DNA of 64,000 bases from Acidobacteriota bacterium (GCA_019639115.1 JAHBSM010000013.1:21001-85000), one strand, 5' to 3'; numbered from the stretch's first letter, positions 36,450 through 45,087 are shown. Notes: a model not told the origin generated them from the sequence alone. Numbers and translations: made by a program.

Positions 36450-37844
36450 ATGGCCAAGATACTCATCGTCGATGACGAAAAAAGCTATCGCCAGGTGCTG
36501 ACCCTTTTGTTCGAGACAGAGGGCCACTCGGTGCGAACTGCAATGAACGGCCGCGAAGCTCTCGAAATGCTTGGCGAAGAGCAGGCCGATATCATCGTCT
36601 CTGATATCAAAATGCCCGATATGACGGGCATCGAGATGCTTCGTGCCGTGCGGGAGACCGATCCGGACCTGGGCGTTGTGTTGATGACCGCGTTCGCTTC
36701 GGTCGAGACCACACGCGAGGCGTTCAAACTCGGCGCGGACGATTACGTCACCAAGCCTTTCGACGTCGAGGAACTCAAACTCATTGTTAACAAAACGCTC
36801 GAACGCCGTTCGCTGATCGACGAGAACCGAGCTTTCCGACGCGCTCAACGAGAACGCGGCAGCGTCGGCAACATCATAGGTTCATCTGAAAAGATGAATG
36901 CCGTTTTTCAGATGATCGAGACGGTTTCGGAGGTTCAATCGACGATACTGATCACGGGCGAAAGCGGTACGGGGAAGGAGTTGGTCGCTCGTGCGATACA
37001 CGACCTCGGCCCGAGGGCAGAAAGGCCTTTCGTATCGATCAACTGCGGCGCATTCACCGAAACGCTTCTCGAATCCGAGCTGTTCGGTTATGTCAAGGGT
37101 TCGTTCACCGGTGCGAACACCAATCGCAAAGGCCTGTTCGAAGCCGCCGACAAAGGTACCATTTTCCTCGACGAGATCGGCGAGATGTCGCCCGCCATGC
37201 AGGTCAAGCTTCTTCGCGTTCTCCAGGAACGCAAGGTCCGGCCCGTCGGAGCACATGCCGAGATACCGGTCGATGCCCGCGTCATTGCCGCCACCAATCG
37301 CGACCTCAAAGCAATGTCACTCGACGGCAGTTTTCGCGAAGATCTGTTTTACCGCATATCAGTGATCCCGATCGCCCTGCCGCCGCTCCGTGAACGTCCG
37401 GACGACATTCCTCTCCTGGTCGATCATTTTGTCAGGAAGTTCAGCGAACAGGCCGGCCGCGACCTAAAGGTCTCTGCTAAAGCGCTCGAGATACTGGAAA
37501 AATATGCGTGGCATGGCAACGTCCGCGAACTCGAGCACACCGTCGAGCGTGCCGTAGCGTTGGAACGCACGGAAGAGATCCAGCCAGAGCGCCTGCCGGA
37601 CCACATCACCAACTATAATCCTGAGCGTATCAGTGCCGATTTTAATATCCCTGATGGTGGCGTCGATCTCACGTCACATCTGGCCAACCTCGAACGCCGA
37701 TACGTAATGGAAGCTTTGCGTAGATGCGGCGGCAATCAGACCAAGGCCGCTGACCTGCTCAAAATGCCCGTACGCTCGCTCCGCCATCTGCTCGATAAGC
37801 ACGACATACGCACTCTGTCCGCACAGATGCGGCAGGGAGAGTGA
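36450..37844 (+). CDS. pilR: Sigma-54-dependent response regulator, PilR-like
   Basis: A 464-residue NtrC-family activator. The receiver domain (1 to about 120) has the phosphorylation Asp 52 in IIVSDIKMPDMTG and VTKPF. The AAA+ domain has Walker A GESGTGKE (about residue 172), the sigma-54 contact loop GSFTGA (a natural variant of GAFTGA), and Walker B FLDEIGEM. The C-terminal Fis-type helix-turn-helix ends ALRRCGGNQTKAADLLKMPVRSLRH. It should bind enhancer sites upstream of the pilin promoters and activate sigma-54 RNA polymerase. The ATG at 36450 opens MAKILIVDDE; an earlier in-frame GTG/ATG region is not supported. Confidence 0.93.
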   Translation: MAKILIVDDEKSYRQVLTLLFETEGHSVRTAMNGREALEMLGEEQADIIVSDIKMPDMTGIEMLRAVRETDPDLGVVLMTAFASVETTREAFKLGADDYVTKPFDVEELKLIVNKTLERRSLIDENRAFRRAQRERGSVGNIIGSSEKMNAVFQMIETVSEVQSTILITGESGTGKELVARAIHDLGPRAERPFVSINCGAFTETLLESELFGYVKGSFTGANTNRKGLFEAADKGTIFLDEIGEMSPAMQVKLLRVLQERKVRPVGAHAEIPVDARVIAATNRDLKAMSLDGSFREDLFYRISVIPIALPPLRERPDDIPLLVDHFVRKFSEQAGRDLKVSAKALEILEKYAWHGNVRELEHTVERAVALERTEEIQPERLPDHITNYNPERISADFNIPDGGVDLTSHLANLERRYVMEALRRCGGNQTKAADLLKMPVRSLRHLLDKHDIRTLSAQMRQGE

Positions 37845-37869
37845 TCGGTCCCGTATTTCGGCCCTTCAC

Positions 37870-37884
37870 TGACACTTTTTGTCA
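37870..37884. promoter_or_regulatory. Candidate PilR enhancer site upstream of pilin 1
   Basis: TGACA, five bases, TGTCA: a perfect inverted repeat about 135 bases upstream of the sigma-54 promoter, right for an NtrC-type enhancer. TGTC-containing sites are described for PilR in Pseudomonas; assignment here is an inference. Confidence 0.4.
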
Positions 37885-38017
37885 ACGGACAACTGCCAAA
37901 AGTTGTAAGTTTTGCCAACTTCTGTTACCGGCACGTGTCGCGTTGACGTAACTCCAACCCCCCGTAACCTGCTTATTTAGAACACTTAGCTAGGATCTTA
38001 GGCTCATTTACGGGCTC

Positions 38018-38033
38018 TGGCACGGGCATTGTA
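38018..38033 (+). promoter_or_regulatory. Sigma-54 promoter of pilin gene 1
   Basis: TGGCACG, four bases, TTGTA, matching the -24/-12 consensus (GG at 38019-38020, GT in place of GC at 38031-38032). A start near 38043 would give a leader of about 55 bases. The same pattern precedes the second pilin gene. Confidence 0.8.
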
Positions 38034-38097
38034 TTTGCATTTCTGCCTGGGAAAGGTTCACCAGACGTAAATATCTTAGGAGATTGTGAAAACCAAA

Positions 38098-38598
38098 ATG
38101 AAAAACCAGAAAGGCTTCTCGCTTATCGAACTTCTGATCGTTGTTGTGATCATCGGTATCATCGCTGCGATCGCCATCCCGAACTTACTGGCGGCTCGCC
38201 GCTCGGCTAACGAAGGTTCGGCAGTTTCGTCGATGCGCACGATCCATGGTGCACAGATGACGTATTCCTCGACCTATGGCGGCGCCGGCTACAACTACGC
38301 CGCTGCTATCACTGACCTCTACGGCGCAGGCAACGTTGGCCTCATCGATTCCGTCCTCGCAGGCGGCACGAAGAGCGGTTACAACTTTGCAGTGACGGCT
38401 GTTGCCTCGTCGGCAACTGTTCCGGCCACGTTCCTTGGAACGGCTAACCCGACGACGACCTCTGGCGTCACGGCGACCGGTACGAAGCGTTTCTGCGTCC
38501 AGACGGATGGCGTGATCAAGGCTGATTCGACCGCTGCCAACCTCGGCACGGTCTTCACCGCAGCAACCTGCACGGCTGCAGCAAGCGCCGGCAGCTAA
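38098..38598 (+). CDS. pilA: Type IV major-pilin-like protein 1
   Basis: A 166-residue type IV prepilin. The leader MKNQKG is cut before Phe by prepilin peptidase, giving FSLIELLIVVVIIGIIAA with Glu at mature position 5. The variable C-terminal half is Ala, Thr and Gly rich with two cysteines (RFCVQTDG and ATCTAA) that could form the D-loop disulfide. The ATG at 38098 is chosen although an in-frame GTG lies at 38086: in the neighbouring pilin copy the same upstream bases have shifted frame, while the ATG is conserved. AGGAG lies 15 bases before it. It is preceded by a sigma-54 promoter and followed by a terminator. Confidence 0.94.
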   Translation: MKNQKGFSLIELLIVVVIIGIIAAIAIPNLLAARRSANEGSAVSSMRTIHGAQMTYSSTYGGAGYNYAAAITDLYGAGNVGLIDSVLAGGTKSGYNFAVTAVASSATVPATFLGTANPTTTSGVTATGTKRFCVQTDGVIKADSTAANLGTVFTAATCTAAASAGS

Positions 38599-38622
38599 AC
38601 CTAGATCACTAGGCACTTGACC

Positions 38623-38661
38623 GCGAAAGGCTGCTCCTCAGGGAGCAGCCTTTCGCCTTTT
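38623..38661 (+). terminator. Intrinsic terminator of pilin gene 1
   Basis: A 15-base perfect stem (GCGAAAGGCTGCTCC, loop TCAG, and its complement) followed by CTTTT. It separates the two pilin genes, so each is its own unit. Confidence 0.92.
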
Positions 38662-38680
38662 GCGGCTGCGATTCGGCGGG

Positions 38681-38720
38681 CTGACGCAATTTGTCAGCAA
38701 GTCACAAATATTGTCAGACA
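38681..38720. promoter_or_regulatory. Candidate PilR enhancer sites upstream of pilin 2
   Basis: CTGAC, seven bases, GTCAG (38681-38697) and a further TTGTCAGACA (38711-38720) lie 80-120 bases upstream of the second sigma-54 promoter. They share TGTCA with the palindrome before pilin 1. Function inferred from position. Confidence 0.4.
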
Positions 38721-38799
38721 TTTTCTTACAGGCCGATCCAATCATCGCCGACTGGGACTGTAACCAACCTATTTGCAATACTTACAAAATGCGATCTAG

Positions 38800-38815
38800 T
38801 GGCACGGCAGTTGTA
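38800..38815 (+). promoter_or_regulatory. Sigma-54 promoter of pilin gene 2
   Basis: TGGCACG, four bases, TTGTA, identical to the first pilin promoter except in the spacer. A start near 38826 would put about 53 bases of leader before the ATG and excludes the longer upstream reading frame. Confidence 0.8.
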
Positions 38816-38878
38816 GTAGATATGGGCATCCGAGCCGGCCCGCTCGTGATAGATTCCTCAGGAGATTGTGAAAACAAA

Positions 38879-39379
38879 ATGAAAAACCAAAAAGGCTTCT
38901 CGCTTATCGAACTTCTGATCGTCGTCGTGATCATCGGTATCATCGCTGCGATCGCCATCCCTAACCTGCTTGCTTCGCGCCGCTCGGCCAACGAAGGTTC
39001 GGCAGTTTCGTCCATGCGTACGCTGCATGGCGCACAGATGACCTATGCTTCGACATATGGCGGCCCCGGCTACAACTACGCCGCCGATATCGCGGATCTT
39101 TACGGCGCAGGCAACGTTGGCCTGATCGATTCCGTTCTCGCAGGCGGCACGAAAAGCGGCTTTAACTTTGCGGTTGATGCTTCGCCTTCATCGCCTTCAG
39201 CCCCCGCACAGTTCATCGCAGTTTCAAATCCGACGACAACGACGGGTGTGACAGCAACCGGAACAAAGCGATTCTGCGTGATGACCGACGGCGTCGTCAA
39301 AGCTGACTCCGATCCGGCAGAACTCGCCAATCCGTTTAGCCCTGCAGATTGCCCGGCAGCGGCTCCCGCAGGCAGCTAA
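38879..39379 (+). CDS. Type IV major-pilin-like protein 2
   Basis: A second prepilin of exactly the same length (166 residues) and with the same leader and helix (MKNQKG/FSLIELLIVVVIIGIIAA) as pilin 1. The two stay nearly identical to about residue 100 (YGAGNVGLIDSVLAGGTKSG) and then diverge, here with a Pro/Ser-rich stretch (DASPSSPSAPAQF) and cysteines in RFCVMTDG and ADCPAA. It is therefore a recent tandem duplicate with a diversified C-terminal, surface-exposed part. The frame stays open upstream to 38660, but the conserved leader sequence and the promoter position set the start at the ATG 38879-38881. Confidence 0.93.
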   Translation: MKNQKGFSLIELLIVVVIIGIIAAIAIPNLLASRRSANEGSAVSSMRTLHGAQMTYASTYGGPGYNYAADIADLYGAGNVGLIDSVLAGGTKSGFNFAVDASPSSPSAPAQFIAVSNPTTTTGVTATGTKRFCVMTDGVVKADSDPAELANPFSPADCPAAAPAGS

Positions 39380-39410
39380 CCATACCTGACACAACTGTCT
39401 ATCTTACTTC

Positions 39411-39445
39411 CGGGCGGAACAGCAATGTTCCGTCCGCTTTTCTTT
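39411..39445 (+). terminator. Intrinsic terminator of pilin gene 2
   Basis: A ten-pair stem (CGGGCGGAAC / GTTCCGTCCG, one G-U pair, loop AGCAAT) followed by CTTTTCTTT. Confidence 0.9.
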
Positions 39446-39527
39446 GGCTTCGGTTAACTATTTTGGCCGCAGTATGTTAATTTTGATTCGACGACAGGAT
39501 ATTCCTCGATCGCAGATTCCGTAAACA

Positions 39528-40322
39528 ATGTCTTCACCATCGACCGGATCTTTGCCCCGGATCTTGACGATAGCCACCAATGCGTTCCGCGAAGCGGTGC
39601 GCGACCGTGTGCTCTACAATCTGATCGTTTTTGTACTTCTGATCACGGTAAGCGCTGTCTTCTTGAGCGAACTCTCGGGCGGCCACGCCGGCCGTGTCAT
39701 CACTAATCTCGGACTCACAGCAATATTGTTCATTGGGACGTTCATAGCGATCTTTGTAGGCGTAAGCCTTGTTTGGAAAGAGATCGAAAAACGAACCGTA
39801 TTTTCGATCTTTGCAAAGCCCGTCGGCAGGACCGAGTTCCTGGTCGGGAGATATCTGGGCCTCGCTGCTACGCTATTCGTGAATATTGCCGTAATGGGAG
39901 CCGGGCTGTCGCTGGCGCTTCTATTTGTTGGCGATCGACCGCTCGCTGCGGCGATCTGGCCGGCTATACTGCTGATCTTTCTCGAATTATCGGTTACGAC
40001 CGCGGTCGCGATCTTGTTCTCGTCATTCTCGACACCGGCTCTCTCGGCAATGCTGACCTTCCTGATTTTTGTGATCGGGCATTTCAGTTCGACCATCAAA
40101 GAGCTCGCCGGTGCGCTTGCGTCACCCGCCGCTAAAGCGATAGTCGAGGCGATCTACTACGGGTTGCCGAATTACCGCGTTTTCAGCTTTATTACCGAGA
40201 CGTCGAATTATATGCTGCCGACCGGGCGAATGATGGCCGGTGCCGTCGCATACGCGTTTGGCCTGACTGCGGTCGTCCTGTCCATTGCATCAATAGTTTT
40301 TAGCCGGAGGGATATGAAATGA
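39528..40322 (+). CDS. ABC-2 type transporter permease
   Basis: A 264-residue inner-membrane permease with six predicted helices (e.g. LYNLIVFVLLITVSAVFL, GLTAILFIGTFIAIFVGVSL, LTAVVLSIASIVF). ILTIATNAFREAVRDRVLY at the N-terminus and VWKEIEKRTVFSIFAKPVGRTEFLVGRYLG are typical of the NosY/GldF-like ABC-2 permeases. It would form the channel with the ATPase encoded two genes downstream. The stop overlaps the start of the TPR gene (ATGA), so the three genes form one operon. The substrate is unknown. Confidence 0.9.
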   Translation: MSSPSTGSLPRILTIATNAFREAVRDRVLYNLIVFVLLITVSAVFLSELSGGHAGRVITNLGLTAILFIGTFIAIFVGVSLVWKEIEKRTVFSIFAKPVGRTEFLVGRYLGLAATLFVNIAVMGAGLSLALLFVGDRPLAAAIWPAILLIFLELSVTTAVAILFSSFSTPALSAMLTFLIFVIGHFSSTIKELAGALASPAAKAIVEAIYYGLPNYRVFSFITETSNYMLPTGRMMAGAVAYAFGLTAVVLSIASIVFSRRDMK

Positions 40323-41260
40323 TCCGAGCCATCCGGCCAAGGCCGTCCATCGCGGCGATCCTGATCGTACTTGCGGGACTCGCCGTGTCGATCCCTGCCA
40401 GCCGCTATGCAATGGATGCCAAGCCTCAACTCCCGGCCGAATACTCCGACGGCGACCTGACCTTTGACGCGGGTTCGATACGCGGATTCACGTTCGGCGC
40501 CGATGGATTGGTCGCGGACGTGTATTTTATCCGGGCGCTTCAGTATATAGGCGACAAGATCCTCGCGTCGGATCTCGACTCGGTGAACCTCGACGACCTC
40601 CGTTCGCTTGATCCGCGGCTTCTGCATCCGTATCTAGATACGGCGACCGACCTGGACCCGCATTACATTGCAGCGTACTCGTACGGCGCGGTCGTTTTGC
40701 CCGCGATCGACTCTGATAAAGCTATCGCACTTACAAAGAAAGGTATCGCCAATAATCCTGACGCGTGGCGGCTCCACCAATATCTCGGTTACGTTTACTG
40801 GCGTCTCGGCCGATACGAAGAGGCAGCCGAGACCTATGCTCAAGGCGCGGCGATCGAGGGGGCGCCTACGTTTCTGCGTGTGATGGCCGCGGTGATGCAA
40901 AAACAAGGAGGCAGCCGCGATACGGCGCGAGCGATCTTCGCGGACATGGCGACCAACTCGGCCGACGACAGCATACGCGCGATGGCTCAGCGGCGTTTGG
41001 CGGAGCTTGCGGCACTGGACGAACTCGACGCGATAAATGCCGCATTGAGCAAGCTGGCCGAAGCAAATCGACGGTGCCCTGCGACGCTTGGCGAGGCCGT
41101 ACCATTGCTTCGCGAAGTAAAGCTGCCGGCGGGAGGCGAATTTCGCGTCGATCGCGGCGGCCACCTTGTCGATCCGACGGGCGTCCCTTATATGCTGGAC
41201 TCAAAGAACTGTTCCGCGACCGTCGATCCTGTGCGTTCGACGATCAAGCTGGAGAAATAA
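40319..41260 (+). CDS. Membrane-anchored TPR-like protein of an ABC-2 operon
   Basis: A 313-residue protein with an N-terminal signal-anchor (AAILIVLAGLAVSIPAS, about residues 11-27) and a mostly helical region containing TPR-like units (AAYSYGAVVLPAIDSDKAIALTKKGI, WRLHQYLGYVYWRLGRYEEAAETYAQGA). The C-terminus has a short proline-bearing segment (PAGGEFRVDRGGHLVDPTGVPYML) resembling the tail of Acidobacteria/Deltaproteobacteria ABC-linked TPR proteins. Being wedged between permease and ATPase genes, it may recruit or couple a substrate on the periplasmic side; this is inferred from position only. Confidence 0.8.
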   Translation: MIRAIRPRPSIAAILIVLAGLAVSIPASRYAMDAKPQLPAEYSDGDLTFDAGSIRGFTFGADGLVADVYFIRALQYIGDKILASDLDSVNLDDLRSLDPRLLHPYLDTATDLDPHYIAAYSYGAVVLPAIDSDKAIALTKKGIANNPDAWRLHQYLGYVYWRLGRYEEAAETYAQGAAIEGAPTFLRVMAAVMQKQGGSRDTARAIFADMATNSADDSIRAMAQRRLAELAALDELDAINAALSKLAEANRRCPATLGEAVPLLREVKLPAGGEFRVDRGGHLVDPTGVPYMLDSKNCSATVDPVRSTIKLEK

Positions 41261-41262
41261 AA

Positions 41263-42201
41263 ATGGACCACGTGATCGAGATCGATGGGCTCTCGAAGGA
41301 GTACGAGACCGGATTCTGGCGAAAAAGGCGTACGCTGGCGCTTGACGGCCTGACGCTCAGCGTTCGCCCGGGCCAAATATTCGGCTTCCTCGGCGGCAAC
41401 GGAGCCGGCAAGACCACGACGATCAAGACGCTGATGCGGCTCCAGTTCCCTACCGGCGGGTCCGCACGCATACTCGGCCGCGATATTTCGGATATCGAGA
41501 CCCATCGCCGGATAGGTTATTCGCCTGAGAATCCGTACTTTTACGATTACCTTACGGCGAGCGAGCTGATGGACTATTTTGGACGGCTTTTTGGTATCGA
41601 CCCGGATACACGTAGGCGGCGTGCGGATGAACTCCTGACCGCGGTCGGGATCGAAGACAAGGACCGGCGGCGTCAGCTTCGTAAATTCTCAAAAGGAATG
41701 CTCCAGCGCGTAAGCCTCGCTCAGGCGCTTATCAACGAACCGGAACTCGTATTCCTGGACGAACCAATGAGCGGGCTTGATCCGGTCGGTCGACGCGAGA
41801 TCCGCGAGCTCATCGCCGGATTGCGCGACCGAGGCGTGACGGTCTTTATGTCCACTCACATATTGTCGGACATCGAGGCTTTATGCGACGAGGTGGCGAT
41901 ACTCAGAGCGGGCAGACTCGCGGCTTCCGGCACGCTTTCGGATCTGCTTGAGGATTCGGGAGATGCACGTTCGCTTGAGATCATCGTTCGGGGCGTCGAG
42001 GCCGACGAGATTCGTGAACGTGTCGAGCTGGTCGCAGGCGCTACGCTCGCGGCCAAGCCCAATGGCGTTTCTGTTATCGTCTTGGACGAGACCGATATCG
42101 ACGCGGTGCTTCAGATAGCTCGCGAATCCGGCGGGCGACTGGCGTCTATCTCACCAGTCAAGCAATCGCTCGAGGAGCTTTTCGTTCGTCAAACTGAATA
42201 A
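41263..42201 (+). CDS. ABC transporter ATP-binding protein
   Basis: A 312-residue ATPase subunit of an ABC-2 exporter. Walker A GGNGAGKTTT (about residues 44-53), Q-loop region YSPENPYFYDYLTASELM, signature KFSKGMLQRVSLAQ (SKGM variant of LSGGQ), Walker B LVFLDEPMSGLDP and H-loop MSTHILSD are all present. The extra C-terminal 90 residues are an exporter-type extension. The ATG at 41263 has GGAGAAATAA before it, two bases after the TPR gene stop. It pairs with the permease at 39528-40322; a much longer open frame upstream is a shadow of the TPR gene. Confidence 0.95.
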   Translation: MDHVIEIDGLSKEYETGFWRKRRTLALDGLTLSVRPGQIFGFLGGNGAGKTTTIKTLMRLQFPTGGSARILGRDISDIETHRRIGYSPENPYFYDYLTASELMDYFGRLFGIDPDTRRRRADELLTAVGIEDKDRRRQLRKFSKGMLQRVSLAQALINEPELVFLDEPMSGLDPVGRREIRELIAGLRDRGVTVFMSTHILSDIEALCDEVAILRAGRLAASGTLSDLLEDSGDARSLEIIVRGVEADEIRERVELVAGATLAAKPNGVSVIVLDETDIDAVLQIARESGGRLASISPVKQSLEELFVRQTE

Positions 42202-42206
42202 CGGCA

Positions 42207-42713
42207 CTATTCGGCCTTGATCGCCGTGACCTTCCAGTTGATCTGAGCTCTCTCTGACTTGGGCGGAAATCCGTCGAGCGTGAGGTTCGCCTGCATTCTT
42301 TCGCCGGGCCCGAGTTCAGGCCGCTGAACCGGGACGACCAAGACGTTCCTCTCTTTGAGCACATTCCGTTTGAGGTCGATGACCTTTACGTTCACTTCAA
42401 GCGCCTTGATCGTCTTTTTCGAGCGGTTGAGGATGTTGCCGCGTATGAACATCGAGATCGTGCCGAGCCCTGTAGGCGACTCGACCGTATTCTCGTCGGT
42501 CTCGATCAGGATGTCTTTGTTCAATTCGGCAAACTCCGGCGTGCCTTCGCGCAATGCTCCGGCCAGGATCTGGGCGGTCTGATCCTCGATCGACGGCCGC
42601 TGCGACAGCAGATAGATCAGCCCTCCGATGGCGATCACGCCGACCAGCGCACCGACGATGAACACCGGGCTGAATCGACCCTGTTTTTCCTGCTTACCGA
42701 ACATCTCATCCAT
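42207..42713 (-). CDS. Membrane-anchored hypothetical protein, FxLYD-like
   Basis: A 168-residue protein with a short cytoplasmic N-terminus, one membrane helix (about residues 16-37, VFIVGALVGVIAIGGLIYLL) and an extracytoplasmic beta-rich domain (ISMFIRGNILNRSKKTIKALEVNVKVIDLKRNVL ... LGPGERMQANLTLDGFP). The NILNRSKKTIKALEVNVKVID stretch is like FxLYD/DUF2393-type immunoglobulin-like domains. Function is unknown. Its stop lies five bases from the converging ATPase gene, and it starts 59 bases from the divergent priA. Confidence 0.75.
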   Translation of the reverse strand: MDEMFGKQEKQGRFSPVFIVGALVGVIAIGGLIYLLSQRPSIEDQTAQILAGALREGTPEFAELNKDILIETDENTVESPTGLGTISMFIRGNILNRSKKTIKALEVNVKVIDLKRNVLKERNVLVVPVQRPELGPGERMQANLTLDGFPPKSERAQINWKVTAIKAE

Positions 42714-42772
42714 ATACTTGGCCTCGTTAACGAGTGTGCCGATAGGTTATCATCTTGTCCATCGGCGCGTAA

Positions 42773-45040
42773 ATGACACTAGATCTGTATCCAGACACTC
42801 CATGGACAATGTTTGCCGAGATCGCCCTGCCGGTGCCGATCCGGCGGACGTTCACCTATTTGATCCCGCCTGAGCTCATTGAGGCGGCCGCGGTTGGCTG
42901 CCGCGTTGAGGTTTCGTTTCGCAATCGACAGCTTGTCGGATACGTGGTCGGTATCCAGGATCGGCCGTCAGCTGATGAGCAGATAGATATCTCGAAGATC
43001 AAACCTATCGAGAAGGTACTCGACACAGAGCCGCTCGTCACCGACGAGATACTCGAACTCACACGCTGGGCCGCTGATTATTACGCGTCGTTCTGGGGCG
43101 AACTGCTCAAATCGGCCCTGCCTGCAGGGATAAACACCGGCCGCGTCTCCGCAAAACGCCAGCTCGCGGTCCGGACGCTGGGCGAGGACCTCGCCACGGA
43201 CGAAAAACCGTTATCTGCCGCCCAGCTAAGGATACTGGAAACGATCGATGCCAACGGCGGCGATATTTTGTTAAGCGATCTGTTAGCACTTTCGGGTTCG
43301 AGTTCATCGCCGGTCAGGACGCTGCAAAAGCGAGGCTCGGTCGAGATCTACGAACGCAGCATCACGCGCGACCCGCTCGCCGGATCCGATTTACCCGACC
43401 GGGACGATCACTCGCTGACCTCGGAGCAATCAAAGGCGGTCGATACAATTACAGCCGCAATGGACGGCGGCGAGTACCGGACATTCCTGCTTCACGGCGT
43501 GACCGGCAGCGGCAAGACCGAGGTCTATATCCGCGCTATGCGGTCGGCCCTAGCGGCCGGACGTTCGGCATTGATGCTCGTGCCCGAAGTTGGGCTGACC
43601 CCTGTATTTGCGGCTAAACTGCGATCCGTATTCGGCCGCGACGCTGCAATTCTTCACTCACGGCTCTCGCAGGGCGAGCGATTTGACGAATGGGCACGCA
43701 TCCGATGCGGCAACGCTCGTGTGGTGATCGGGACTCGGCTGGCTGTCTTTGCCCCGCTCGAGGATATAGGCCTGATCGTGATCGACGAGGAACACGATCA
43801 GTCGTACCGAGCTCAGGAATCGCCGTTCTACAACGCTCGGGACATCGCAGTCAAACGAGCAAGCGACGCGGGAGCGGTAGCTATTCTTGGTTCCGCGACT
43901 CCGTCCATCGAGAGTTATTACAATGCGAGCATAGGTAAATATTCCCTCATTGAAATGTCGGCGCGTGCGTCAGGTGCCCAATTGGCGGCGGCTGAATTGA
44001 TCGACATGACGCAGGTGTTCCGCCAGACCGGACGAGACGTCGTCATCTCTCCGCAACTCATGGACGAGCTCTCGGCGGCACAGGCGCGAGGCGACCAATC
44101 GATGGTGCTGCTTAATCGACGCGGATTCTCGCAGTTCGTTTTTTGCCGCATGTGCGGAGAGTCGATCAAATGCGTCAACTGCGATATCACTCTGACGTAT
44201 CATCGAACGTCAAATAAGCTCGTCTGCCACTACTGCAACCAGGAACGCAAGCAAGGCGTTCCGGATAATTGTCCTCAGTGCGGCAGCGAATATCTGCATT
44301 TTGCCGGCGGCGGCACCGAGAAGATCGAAGACATTCTAAAAAAGCGATTTCCCGACCTCGAGATAGTCAGGGTCGATCGCGATACGATCAAACGAAAAGG
44401 CGATATCGAAGCGGTGCTCGGGCGATTTGCTCGCGGCGAGATCGACATCCTGGTCGGCACGCAAATGATCGCCAAAGGCCACGATTTTCCGAACGTAACG
44501 CTTGTCGGGGTGATCGGGATCGACATCGGGCTCGGGCTGCCGGATCTCAGAGCAGCGGAACGGACGTTCCAACTGGTGACGCAGGTCGCGGGCCGTTCGG
44601 GCCGAGGTGCTAAGCCCGGCAAGGTCCTGATCCAGACGTATCATCCGGACCATTACGCGTTGAGATACGGCAAGAGCCAGGACTACAAGGGATTCTACCG
44701 CGAGGAGCTGAAGTACCGCGAACGCTTCTCGTATCCGCCGTATTATGTGCTCGCGAACATATCGATCAAGAGCCGTAAGCAGGCCGCGGCGTTGCGAAGT
44801 GCTGAGATCATTCGCCGCTCGATCGATGTATTCAATGACGACCGACAAGCACGCGTCCTCGGGCCTGCTCAGGCATCGCTTTCGCGATTGAAGAACGAAT
44901 TTCGGTATCAGGTGATACTCAAGGCGCGTACGCGTCGCGAACTCCGCCTGCTGCTCGACCAAGCTCTCGCAAATGCCGAGAAAAAAGGCTGCGATATGCG
45001 TTCCCTTTATGTCGAGATTGACCCGATGAACCTTATGTGA
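42773..45040 (+). CDS. priA: Primosomal protein N' (PriA helicase)
   Basis: 3'-5' helicase that reloads the replisome at stalled forks. The 755-residue protein has the N-terminal DNA-binding domain (IALPVPIRRTFTYLIPPEL), Walker A GVTGSGKTEVY (residues 242-252), DEEH box in VIDEEHDQSYRAQ, and between helicase halves the zinc cysteines FCRMCGESIKCVNCDITLTYH and CHYCNQ...CPQCGS. VGTQMIAKGHDFPNVTLVG and AAERTFQLVTQVAGRSGRG follow. Length is normal. A second possible start is the ATG at 42809 (MFAEIALPVP), closer to typical PriA N-termini; neither has a ribosome binding site. Confidence 0.96.
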   Translation: MTLDLYPDTPWTMFAEIALPVPIRRTFTYLIPPELIEAAAVGCRVEVSFRNRQLVGYVVGIQDRPSADEQIDISKIKPIEKVLDTEPLVTDEILELTRWAADYYASFWGELLKSALPAGINTGRVSAKRQLAVRTLGEDLATDEKPLSAAQLRILETIDANGGDILLSDLLALSGSSSSPVRTLQKRGSVEIYERSITRDPLAGSDLPDRDDHSLTSEQSKAVDTITAAMDGGEYRTFLLHGVTGSGKTEVYIRAMRSALAAGRSALMLVPEVGLTPVFAAKLRSVFGRDAAILHSRLSQGERFDEWARIRCGNARVVIGTRLAVFAPLEDIGLIVIDEEHDQSYRAQESPFYNARDIAVKRASDAGAVAILGSATPSIESYYNASIGKYSLIEMSARASGAQLAAAELIDMTQVFRQTGRDVVISPQLMDELSAAQARGDQSMVLLNRRGFSQFVFCRMCGESIKCVNCDITLTYHRTSNKLVCHYCNQERKQGVPDNCPQCGSEYLHFAGGGTEKIEDILKKRFPDLEIVRVDRDTIKRKGDIEAVLGRFARGEIDILVGTQMIAKGHDFPNVTLVGVIGIDIGLGLPDLRAAERTFQLVTQVAGRSGRGAKPGKVLIQTYHPDHYALRYGKSQDYKGFYREELKYRERFSYPPYYVLANISIKSRKQAAALRSAEIIRRSIDVFNDDRQARVLGPAQASLSRLKNEFRYQVILKARTRRELRLLLDQALANAEKKGCDMRSLYVEIDPMNLM

Positions 45041-45087
45041 CGAACGCTGGTCGGTATCGAGGCCATGCTTGCGGTAAAATGTAGGAT

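Noticed and set aside
38660..38878. Upstream extension of the second pilin frame by 73 codons
   Set aside because: Begins inside the terminator of pilin 1 and crosses the sigma-54 promoter; the prepilin leader begins at 38879.
40765..41262. Upstream extension of the ATPase frame by 166 codons
   Set aside because: Overlaps the TPR gene out of frame and is Arg-rich; the ATP-binding protein starts at the ATG with GGAGAA at 41263.
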